A stretch of 44,359 bases of DNA from Bacteroidota bacterium. GTDB taxonomy: Bacteria; Bacteroidota; Bacteroidia; Cytophagales; UBA9547. The translations under genes and the position numbers were made by a program. This document shows, piece by piece, positions 25,060 through 32,175 of this stretch. Every line of letters begins with the position of its first letter. Positions within the stretch are counted from its first letter, which is position 1. Location: positions 1 to 44,359 of the forward strand of contig RDZG01000013.1 in NCBI GenBank assembly GCA_004293915.1. The letters are read 5' to 3'. Under the pieces are notes generated by a model. The model was not told where the DNA came from, ran no database searches, and saw only the letters and a list, made by a program, of their open reading frames with translations.

Positions 25060-25482
25060 ATGTGGTATCAAAAAACATTCAGACTTCCGCCTTTAGCTCG
25101 TGGTTTTAATTTAATTACAAAAGAAATTAAAGCCGAACTTGATAGCATTGCCAAAGTAAAAGTTGGAGTATGTCATATTTTTTGCCACCACTCAACATGT
25201 AGTTTAACTATTAATGAGCAAACTGATCCAACAGTTAGAGATGATTTTGAACGTCATTTCAATGCAATGGTTCCTCAAGATGCTCCTTATTTTAAACATA
25301 CATCAGACCAACCTGATAACATGCCAGCTCATATCAAATCTTCTATTTTAGGTATTTCGCTCACCATTCCGATTACAAACGGAAAATTAGCTTTGGGAAC
25401 TTGGCAAGGAATTTATTTGTGCGAACATAGAAATAACCCTCCTGCAAATCGAAAAATTACGATTACCGTAAATGGTGAATAA
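25060..25482 (+). CDS. yjbQ: YjbQ/UPF0047 family protein (secondary thiamine-phosphate synthase-like)
   Basis: A 140-residue single-domain beta-rich protein. FCHHSTCSLTINEQTDPTVR and the GTWQGIYLCEHRNNP end are the strongest family signatures; HIKSSILGISLTIPI lies between. The conserved histidines and CEH resemble a metal site. E. coli YjbQ has weak thiamine-phosphate synthase activity, but its true role is unsettled. Length and start (ATG 25060) are normal. It is convergent with the AlkB-like gene, the two stops being separated by two nucleotides. Confidence 0.92.
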   Translation: MWYQKTFRLPPLARGFNLITKEIKAELDSIAKVKVGVCHIFCHHSTCSLTINEQTDPTVRDDFERHFNAMVPQDAPYFKHTSDQPDNMPAHIKSSILGISLTIPITNGKLALGTWQGIYLCEHRNNPPANRKITITVNGE

Positions 25483-25484
25483 AT

Positions 25485-26090
25485 TTATACTATTGTTCTA
25501 AAAGTAAGGTTTATTCTCGGTTTAATTATTTTTGTACTTGGTGGTAATTTATGAAGCCAATGTGTTTGCGTTGTGTCTTTCATGATGAGCAAACTTCCAT
25601 GTTCCAAAAATAACGAAACTGTTTCTTTCGTAATTTTGTGTTTAAACATAAATTTGCGTTCGGCACCAAAACTTACCGATGCTATTGCACCATTTTTTTT
25701 CAAATCTTTTTCTGCATCGCTATGCCAAGCCATACCCTCTTCGCCTGTGTGGTATAAATTTAGCAAACACGAATTAAAACTTTCTCCCGTTTTTTGTTCG
25801 ATTATATTTTTCAAAATCAATAGTTCTGGTGTCCATTCCAATGCTTTTTTTGTTGTTTTAGAATAAGTGTATTCAAAACCTGAGTCGCCATACCAAGCCA
25901 CTTTTCGTTTTGTAATTAGCGTTTTGCCATAAATAATGGCTTTATCATTTTCCCATTTTATGGTTTTGAGTAAGTTTTCGAAAAAATAATTCGATTGCGT
26001 TTCATCTATTATTTTTCCATAATAATATACCGAGCCACTATGAGGCAATAAATTTTTGGATTTATCATTTGGGAAATCAAATAATGTCAT
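25485..26090 (-). CDS. AlkB-like 2-oxoglutarate/Fe(II) dioxygenase
   Basis: A 201-residue protein from ATG 26090 (a TTG five codons earlier is less likely). The iron ligands are in MAWHSDAE (HxD) and the distal histidine in TTQTHWLHKL; the 2-oxoglutarate-binding arginines are in KPRINLTFR. NLYHTGEEGMAWHSD and SVSFGAERKFMFKHK match the ALKBH2/3-like and bacterial AlkB branch that repairs N-alkylated adenine and cytosine by oxidative demethylation. Its 3' end meets yjbQ. It lies 55-70 nt downstream of the EVE-domain gene on the same strand, so a shared transcript is possible. Confidence 0.9.
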   Translation of the reverse strand: MTLFDFPNDKSKNLLPHSGSVYYYGKIIDETQSNYFFENLLKTIKWENDKAIIYGKTLITKRKVAWYGDSGFEYTYSKTTKKALEWTPELLILKNIIEQKTGESFNSCLLNLYHTGEEGMAWHSDAEKDLKKNGAIASVSFGAERKFMFKHKITKETVSLFLEHGSLLIMKDTTQTHWLHKLPPSTKIIKPRINLTFRTIV

Positions 26091-26160
26091 GTTTTTAACA
26101 TCCAATCTTGTTTTTTAATGCAATAAACATCTTGTAAAACTTCTTTAGTGGCAAGTGTAT

Positions 26161-26613
26161 TCAACTGACACTAGTTTGATTTGTTTCAAGTGAATACACC
26201 TGCCATGGGATAGGTTTTATTGAAAGCAGTATTTCATATTCTTCTTTACTCAATTTCATCACTGCTAATCTTGGCTGTTTGATGAGTCCAATATTCTCTA
26301 AACCTTTTGTTTCTTTTATTTTTTGCAAAGAAATCGGTGTGTACATACTTTCAAACGGTTCAAATGTTACCGAAACCCAACGCGTATCATCTGTAGTTTT
26401 ATCTTGATGGGCCTCTTCTATTACTTTCATTTTTCCCATAATGCAATTGCTTTCTTGACTATGATAAAACAAAACTTCATCATTTAGTTTCATTTCTTTA
26501 AGATAATTGCGTGCTTGAAAATTACGAACGGAATAAATTTCAAACTTCCCGTTTCGCAATACATCTTGCCAACTGTAACGAAAGGGTGCAAATTTTACGT
26601 GCAAGTAGTTCAT
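26161..26613 (-). CDS. EVE-domain protein (modified-base-binding PUA-like fold)
   Basis: A 150-residue single-domain protein. KFEIYSVRNFQARNYLKEMKL is shortened from the usual start with VRN and ARNxL; LNDEVLFYHSQE and GLENIGLIKQPRLAVMKLS are the clear EVE signatures. EVE domains bind modified bases in DNA or RNA and, when fused, guide restriction against modified phage DNA. As a stand-alone protein its ligand is unknown, but here it sits between an AlkB-like demethylase and methylase genes. The start is ATG 26613, 25 nt after the GxxExxY gene stop. Confidence 0.88.
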   Translation of the reverse strand: MNYLHVKFAPFRYSWQDVLRNGKFEIYSVRNFQARNYLKEMKLNDEVLFYHSQESNCIMGKMKVIEEAHQDKTTDDTRWVSVTFEPFESMYTPISLQKIKETKGLENIGLIKQPRLAVMKLSKEEYEILLSIKPIPWQVYSLETNQTSVS

Positions 26614-26638
26614 TTGGTTGTGGTAGGAATCTTAGGAT

Positions 26639-27076
26639 TTAAGCATTTTTTTTATTGAAGTCTTTATTTTCGGGATGGTTTAGATTATATACGCGTTTAA
26701 ACTCTAAGCTTTTCGACCCATAATTAATCAATAAGCCAATTGGTAAATTATAAGCCTGACAATAATTCATAGCTTGTGCCAAATGAACTTCTTCTAATTT
26801 TATTAACGCTTTTATTTCTACCATAATGGTATCTTCTACAAAAAAATCAACTCTTCGTGTACCGATATCCTCTCCTTCATAAAAAATGGTCATCTCCATT
26901 TCTCTTTGAAAACCTAAACCTTGTTTAGTCAATTCAATTACCATTGCTCGCTGATAGATTACTTCTTGAAATCCATTGCCCAATGTGCTATGCACTTTCA
27001 TAGCGCATCCAATTATTTTATGTGTAAGTGCTTCGTGTTTCATTTTGCTATCTTCTTCATTTATTTTTGTCAGCAT
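26639..27076 (-). CDS. GxxExxY protein (PD-(D/E)XK-like fold)
   Basis: A 145-residue member of the small GxxExxY family. The name-giving motif is GFQEVIYQ (about 38-45); TRRVDFFVEDTIMVEIKA carries a D...ExK arrangement (VDFFV, then EIK) like PD-(D/E)XK nucleases, and AQAMNYCQAYNLPIGLLINYG is the conserved closing part. The family is common in Bacteroidota and environmental genomes, frequently in variable loci, and its activity is unproven. ATG 27076; the helicase/methylase operon precedes it with only a 34-codon ORF between, so it may be its last gene. Confidence 0.85.
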   Translation of the reverse strand: MLTKINEEDSKMKHEALTHKIIGCAMKVHSTLGNGFQEVIYQRAMVIELTKQGLGFQREMEMTIFYEGEDIGTRRVDFFVEDTIMVEIKALIKLEEVHLAQAMNYCQAYNLPIGLLINYGSKSLEFKRVYNLNHPENKDFNKKNA

Positions 27077-27154
27077 TAGGATTGTTAAGATTAAAAGATT
27101 TTAGGATAAAGCAACTGAAATAAAATAAATCCTATCATCCTCTAATCCTACAAA

Positions 27155-27259
27155 TCATAATTCAGACACTTTTAAACCATACCATTCCAATACCTCCTCC
27201 TCAAACTCCTCCAATACAATTTCTTCTTTGGCTTTAGTGCTGTACAGTTTGTTCACCAT
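27155..27259 (-). CDS. 34-codon acidic ORF directly after the methylase gene
   Basis: From ATG 27259, five nucleotides after the methylase stop, to TGA 27155. The peptide is MVNKLYSTKAKEEIVLEEFE followed by EEVLEWYGLKVSEL: nearly a third Glu, predicted as one amphipathic helix. The spacing is that of a translationally coupled operon gene. I recognise no family; an unrelated small ORF arising by chance is possible. Confidence 0.4.
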   Translation of the reverse strand: MVNKLYSTKAKEEIVLEEFEEEVLEWYGLKVSEL

Positions 27260-27264
27260 TTAGT

Positions 27265-30200
27265 CTATTTTCTGCCTTCAATAATCTTTATTTCCTCTAT
27301 TTCTTGCATGTTGTGCATTGCTGCACTGATAGGATGCTTTGGATCTGACAATTCTGTATAAACTTTTTCAATGGTTTTTAAATTCTTCTCGTCCTGCCCT
27401 TCTTCTAGTTCAGGTAAATTGGTTAGGTGTTTTAAAACTTCCGCTCCGCCTGCTTTTATTTCTTCAGGTAGATACAATTCATAGACCATTGCATCTATGA
27501 GGCGTTCGAAAAACAAAGCTATGCCATTATTTTTATCATTCGACATTCTTTTACTTATGACTATGTATCCAACCATTAAGCTTATTTTCAATTCAAGTTT
27601 GGCACCAAATCTTTTTATTGGAAGGTTTTTGAGTTCATTAACCTTAATTTTGGGAAAGAGGGAATCTTCTTCGGAATAGAATTTTCTAAAGTAAAAGCCT
27701 AATATCTTGCTGTTAAATATTGCTAAGCAGTATTCTAAAGATACTAAGGATGGTAAGTATCCTATTGCTATGTACATGGTTTGGTCAGCATAAAAATCAT
27801 CATCGTCTATTGCCGCTATAAGTGTTTCACCAGTAATCTGCCGAATTAAAATCTTTTTATTCTCAAAATATCTTTCATCTTTCGGGGACATAAGCCAATT
27901 GCCCCATTTTATGTATCCTTCTGTAAAATCATAATAATACTTTGATATGTTTTTACCTTTCAATTGTGGTTTGTAATCTTTACCAATTTTGGTTTTGCTG
28001 TGATAAATTTTATTCTGAACATCTTCTTCAGTCAATATCTCGTTTTTTAGATTCAAGCCATATCCAACTTGATAGGGCTTGAAACCATTTGAAATATCTA
28101 ATAAGTCGGACATCTTAAATGGTGTATCTTGAACCCCTTGAACAATTAAATTTTCTTTAGGGTTACTTGAAAAACTAATATTAAAAAACTCATTCGTATG
28201 CCAAACAGAATAGTCAAATTTATATAGTCCTTCTTCTTTAATATCATTTCCAACAATGGTACTAAATATTTTATTATTCTTTGAATTGGTTAGAATAAAA
28301 ATAGCAGCCTCAACACCTGCATTCTCGAAAACAAATTTTTTATTTAAGTTTATTAGAACATTCAACTTAGTATTATTCAGCAACCAATTTCGAACTCCAC
28401 TTGCATATTTGTTTGAGAGCCAAGCATTAGGAGTTATATAGCTTAAAACTCCGTTTTCCTTTAATGATAGTATTCCACTTTCAATGAACAAATAGTAGGC
28501 TTCTGAATGACCTGCCACGACTTTGTATTTTTCTCTAAAGTAAATTATCTCCTTTTCGCTAAAGGTTATACCATAAGGGGGATTGCCAATAACAATATCA
28601 AATCCGGTAGTCAATCCAAACATCCATTCAGGATTAAACCAAGGTGCAAAGGTATTTTGGTCAAAAGGGTCAAAAGCCACAATTTGTTTTGCTACTGCTG
28701 TTTGCCATCCATCGCTTTCCAGCATTTTGGCAATTTCTTGTCTTAGTTTTTTATCCTGCTTTTGGTATTGCAGTTTTTCTTTTCGGGTGTTGGCTGTAAA
28801 ATATTTGTGGCGGAGTTCTTTCAGTTGGTTTTCTTTTACTTCAATATCGGGGTTTCGTAATAGCGTTTGTGCAGGTTTGTCTAAGCCAATCAAGGTATTG
28901 GCTGCCACAAACTTGGTTTCTAAATTCGGCAAACTACGCACACCAAAATTTTCTTTGGTTTTATCCTCCTTTTGGTCAATTACCAATGAAATGAAAAAAC
29001 GCAGTTTAGAAATTTGCACCGCTATGGGTTGTATGTCTATGCCATAAATGCAGTTTTCTATCAAATACAATTTGCGTCCGTAATCGCTGGCATTGTTTTC
29101 AAATACATCACTAATTTCTTTTAAACGGATTTCCCTTTCTTGTTGATTGCCAATTTTAAAGGCGTCTTTGGTTTCATCTATCGCTTTGTGTTCTTGAATT
29201 TCACGCCAATATTTGTTGTCTGGGTCAAGTTTTTGTAGCAAATACACCATTTTGTGCAAAATGCCCATTGGATAAGCACCCGAGCCACAAGCAGGGTCGA
29301 GTATCTTACAATTATTTATTGCTTCTATTAATTCTTTAATGTCAAGAGGATCTGTAAATGGTTGTATTGGTTCGTAACTAAATAATTGTTTTAAATTTTC
29401 TTCAAACAGTTTCTCTTTTCCCTTCCATCTATTTGGTTTTATTGAGGATTCAAGTTTTAATTGACCTTTTCTAGCTTTATTGCCAAACATATCTGTTTGC
29501 TTGTTTCCAAGTTCCAAAATTTCTGGAGCTTCAGAATATATGGTTTGCTTTAAATACTCAATTAATGATTCGTCTACCATATAGTTTACAATCTCCCTTG
29601 GCGTGTAGAAGCTACCTGTTTGCTTACGTGCAGTAGTTTGTGTTTCGGGGTTGTAACTTGCCAATAAGTTTTCAAATACTTTACCCAACAATTCGGGGTC
29701 GAGGGCAACTTCTTCTTCTAAGGGTGTGTTTTCGGCAACGGTGAATTTGTAGCTCTCCAAAAGGTTTATTAATCCTTTGGATTTGTAGGTTTTATTCTTT
29801 GTGGCATAAATATCATTCAGGTCAATTTCTCTTTCTTCTCCAAAGAAAATATAATCTGGCACACTGGCTTGTTTCTTTGGGTTGCGACTAAAACCATCTA
29901 CATACACAATGATACCTTCTTCGTTTGGCTTGTCGAGGCAGTCGAACAAACCACCATTTAAGAAAGGAACATCTTTAAACAATTGCATTGCTTCAATTTC
30001 TGTTATGTTGAACAGGTCAGCATAACGGAACAGATTTTTAACTCCGTATTCTTCACCATTTGTTTTGATATTACCACCATCTTTTGCAAATTTTCGTTCA
30101 TCCATTTTTTGGTTGAGTGTTCCAAAAAACAGATTTTGCAAAATGGCGTGGTAATAAACACCTTTTTCTGAATCAGGATTAAAGGATTTGAGGATTTTCT

Positions 30201-30690
30201 TTAGGTGGTTTCTATCAAACAGTTGATTTGGAACCAGCGATTTTTCTTTGATAAACCAAATAAATACTACCCGAGTAATTAATCGAATGAGATTGGTGGC
30301 ATTACGAACATCTTCTTTCTTTTCCAGGTCGTCAGGAAACGAAACATTATTCATTGCCCAAAAATACCAGTTGGAAAGGTCGGAGAAGAATTTTTTATTG
30401 AGAATACTAACATCTAAAACCTGGTTCCAATGGTTTAGTAATTCTTTGTAATTGGTAGCTTTGTTTGGCTTAGTAAGGTCAAGTAATATTCTCAAATGCC
30501 CGGAATGTGGGTTTAGAATATCCACATCCTGAACAATAATAACCTTACCCACCTTTTCACCTTCTCGCCACTCTTGTTTGTATTTGATGCGTTCGCTGGT
30601 TGCAAACGAAATTAAGTTACTGTATTTGAAAATGATAGTTACAGGTGTATAAGGAAAAGTGCGGTTGAAAGCTCTTGTAATTTCGGCCAA
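27265..30690 (-). CDS. Eco57I-like N6-adenine methylase (main fragment; gene broken at its 5' side)
   Basis: An 1141-codon frame that opens at a TTG inside coding sequence (HLAEITRAFN), so this is most of a protein of about 1250 residues whose N-terminus is encoded at 30743-31034. It has a helical region, a GSFYTPREIVNYMVDESL segment before motif I, motif I ILDPACGSGAYPMGIL, a YGIDIQPIAVQISKLRF acidic strand, and motif IV DIVIGNPPYGITFSEKE with catalytic NPPY. The C-terminal third is a probable target-recognition domain, ending EEIKIIEGRK. Such proteins act in type IIG/type I-like and BREX/DISARM-like restriction or modification. Partners here are a PLD-SNF2 helicase and a DUF1016 nuclease. 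A 32-bp hairpin element has shifted its frame, so activity is doubtful unless the TTG is used. Confidence 0.85.
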   Translation of the reverse strand: MAEITRAFNRTFPYTPVTIIFKYSNLISFATSERIKYKQEWREGEKVGKVIIVQDVDILNPHSGHLRILLDLTKPNKATNYKELLNHWNQVLDVSILNKKFFSDLSNWYFWAMNNVSFPDDLEKKEDVRNATNLIRLITRVVFIWFIKEKSLVPNQLFDRNHLKKILKSFNPDSEKGVYYHAILQNLFFGTLNQKMDERKFAKDGGNIKTNGEEYGVKNLFRYADLFNITEIEAMQLFKDVPFLNGGLFDCLDKPNEEGIIVYVDGFSRNPKKQASVPDYIFFGEEREIDLNDIYATKNKTYKSKGLINLLESYKFTVAENTPLEEEVALDPELLGKVFENLLASYNPETQTTARKQTGSFYTPREIVNYMVDESLIEYLKQTIYSEAPEILELGNKQTDMFGNKARKGQLKLESSIKPNRWKGKEKLFEENLKQLFSYEPIQPFTDPLDIKELIEAINNCKILDPACGSGAYPMGILHKMVYLLQKLDPDNKYWREIQEHKAIDETKDAFKIGNQQEREIRLKEISDVFENNASDYGRKLYLIENCIYGIDIQPIAVQISKLRFFISLVIDQKEDKTKENFGVRSLPNLETKFVAANTLIGLDKPAQTLLRNPDIEVKENQLKELRHKYFTANTRKEKLQYQKQDKKLRQEIAKMLESDGWQTAVAKQIVAFDPFDQNTFAPWFNPEWMFGLTTGFDIVIGNPPYGITFSEKEIIYFREKYKVVAGHSEAYYLFIESGILSLKENGVLSYITPNAWLSNKYASGVRNWLLNNTKLNVLINLNKKFVFENAGVEAAIFILTNSKNNKIFSTIVGNDIKEEGLYKFDYSVWHTNEFFNISFSSNPKENLIVQGVQDTPFKMSDLLDISNGFKPYQVGYGLNLKNEILTEEDVQNKIYHSKTKIGKDYKPQLKGKNISKYYYDFTEGYIKWGNWLMSPKDERYFENKKILIRQITGETLIAAIDDDDFYADQTMYIAIGYLPSLVSLEYCLAIFNSKILGFYFRKFYSEEDSLFPKIKVNELKNLPIKRFGAKLELKISLMVGYIVISKRMSNDKNNGIALFFERLIDAMVYELYLPEEIKAGGAEVLKHLTNLPELEEGQDEKNLKTIEKVYTELSDPKHPISAAMHNMQEIEEIKIIEGRK

Positions 30691-31034
30691 GTGGCTTCTT
30701 GTGATGGGCAGCCCCTCCCTGCCTCCCCGAAGGAGAGGTGTAGCGTAACACCAAAAATTAATAAGCCATCATAATCGGCTTTCAGTAGTTGCACTTGTGC
30801 TAGATTTTTAAAAGTTTCTGTTCCTTCAAAAATGGCATCGTTTACCATACCCAAAGCATACACATCGGCAATGAGTTGGTGTGCTTCGTTGTTGGCTTTG
30901 AATCTTTCTCCTAATACATCGACAGGCGAAGCAGGTTCATCAGCCAAATAATCTATTGGCACTTTCAATTCTGCAAAAAATGCTTTCAAGGCATTGATGA
31001 ATGGTTCGGTATTAAATAGTTTTATGCTATTCAT
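30639..31034 (-). pseudogene. N-terminal fragment of the Eco57I-like methylase, cut by an insertion
   Basis: ATG 31034 gives MNSIKLFNTEPFINALKAFF and goes on through residue 98 (DYDGLLIFGVTL), the normal N-terminus of this methylase type. The following 33 residues (HLSFGEAGRGCPSQEA and onward) are out-of-frame translation of the GC-rich element at 30710-30741 and of methylase DNA. Removing 32 bases restores one frame reading GVTL-PITRSHLAEITRAFN. The start overlaps the upstream DUF1016 stop by one base (TAATG), a translational-coupling arrangement. Confidence 0.8.
30710..30741. mobile_element. 32-bp GC-rich hairpin (REP/MITE-like) insertion in the methylase gene
   Basis: A GC-rich block within AT-rich coding DNA. 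On the minus strand it contains CCTCTCCTTCGGGGAGG (30738-30722), a 7-bp stem capped by a UUCG tetraloop, followed by CAGGGAGGGG. GCT occurs at both edges, compatible with a 3-bp target duplication. Its 32-bp length breaks the reading frame, and its removal reconnects the methylase halves. Similar CTCCTTCGG-type repeats are, as I recall, scattered in Bacteroidota genomes. Confidence 0.65.
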
Positions 31035-32125
31035 TATAAATTTTTTAGTTCGTTTTCAATAAATTTTGCAAGTATTTCCTTGCTTGGTAGTTCAACTAAA
31101 TATTTGCTTACAAATAATTTTTGTGTCATTCCAGCCATAGCATATTCTACCATTTGATTGCCTTTTTCTGCACACAATAAAATTCCAATGGTTGGGTTAT
31201 CGTCTTCTCTTTTTTCGTTGTGATTGTAATAGGCAACATACGTATTCAGTTGCGATAAATGTTCGTGTTTAAATTTATCAACTTTTAGTTCTAATAGCAC
31301 ATGGCATTTTAATATTCGGTGATAGAAAACCAAATCTATAAAGCAGTATTCGTCATCAATTAATATTCTTTTTTGCCTTGCTTCAAAGCAAAATCCATTG
31401 CCCAATTCTAAAATAAATGTTTCTAAATGGCTGATAAGTGCCTCCTCTAATACATTTTCATTGATTAAATGATTATTGGGCAGATTTAAAAAATCAAAAA
31501 AGTAAATTGATTTTACAGCATCTTCTGTATTTGCAGGTACTATTTTATCCTGCAATTCAGCCATAGCAATTTCATTATTTTTCGAAAGTCCAACCCTTTC
31601 ATAGGCAAGTGTTGCAATTTGCTTTTCTAATTCCCGTACTGAAAGTGTATTTTTCATCACTAATATTTCATAGAATGTACGCTTCGTAGTATCTTTAATT
31701 TTAATTAATTCTACCAAGTGTGTGAACGATACTTTTTTTATTAGATCTTGATAATAACTGGCAGGGAGTTTTAATGAATTTTTCGTTTCTAATATTTGAG
31801 TTGCTGACCCAAGTATTTTTTTAGGAAGAAAATCTTGAAATTCTTGGGTCAATGACCCAAGAATTTCAAGATAACATTGATAAAACTGTCTACATCTTGA
31901 AAGCTCGGGGGCCGTTAGTCCTTTAATAGCTATATCCTTGGCTAATTGTTGCAATAATTTAGCACCATACTTGGCTCTATCCGCACCATTCTGCTCAAAC
32001 TCAACAATATAGCAACCAATGAGCCAATTACGTACTGTAATATAGGTATTAACAGCTTTTACTGCCTTTTGATATAAGACTTGGTGTGTTTCCTGAATTT
32101 GTAAACTTAGGTTTTTATATTCCAT
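31034..32125 (-). CDS. DUF1016 (YhcG-type) protein with C-terminal PD-(D/E)XK nuclease domain
   Basis: A complete 363-residue paralogue of the truncated gene at 22426. The N-terminal DUF1016 domain (1-85) includes RNWLIGCYIVEFEQNG and LSRCRQFYQCY. Residues 85-120 are a variable linker holding ILGSLTQEF and ILGSATQIL, encoded by a large palindrome (31832-31872). The C-terminal nuclease domain shows FIDLVFYH (D264), LLELK (E279, K281) and the QLNTYVAYYN helix, with HYWL-type features VGLSKNNE before it. YhcG-type proteins behave as nucleases and often travel with methylases. It lies between the helicase and methylase genes with a 10-nt gap (to the corrected helicase stop) on one side and a 1-nt overlap on the other. 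Confidence 0.88.
   Translation of the reverse strand: MEYKNLSLQIQETHQVLYQKAVKAVNTYITVRNWLIGCYIVEFEQNGADRAKYGAKLLQQLAKDIAIKGLTAPELSRCRQFYQCYLEILGSLTQEFQDFLPKKILGSATQILETKNSLKLPASYYQDLIKKVSFTHLVELIKIKDTTKRTFYEILVMKNTLSVRELEKQIATLAYERVGLSKNNEIAMAELQDKIVPANTEDAVKSIYFFDFLNLPNNHLINENVLEEALISHLETFILELGNGFCFEARQKRILIDDEYCFIDLVFYHRILKCHVLLELKVDKFKHEHLSQLNTYVAYYNHNEKREDDNPTIGILLCAEKGNQMVEYAMAGMTQKLFVSKYLVELPSKEILAKFIENELKNL
31832..31872. repeat. 41-bp near-perfect palindrome inside the DUF1016 gene
   Basis: Perfect 20-bp arms (ATCTTGAAATTCTTGGGTCA and its complement) around one central base. It encodes residues 85-98 of the DUF1016 protein. A partial second copy of TTGGGTCA follows about 30 bp on in the coding direction (encoding ILGSATQ). 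Confidence 0.95.
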
Positions 32126-32175
32126 TGTTTTGTATTTAGCTTACAATAAACCAAGTGATTAAATCAAAGTTGTCT

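Noticed and set aside
31832-31872. Rho-independent terminator within the DUF1016 gene
   Set aside because: The 20-bp palindrome is AT-rich at its base, has a one-base centre, has no U-run and lies in intact coding sequence.
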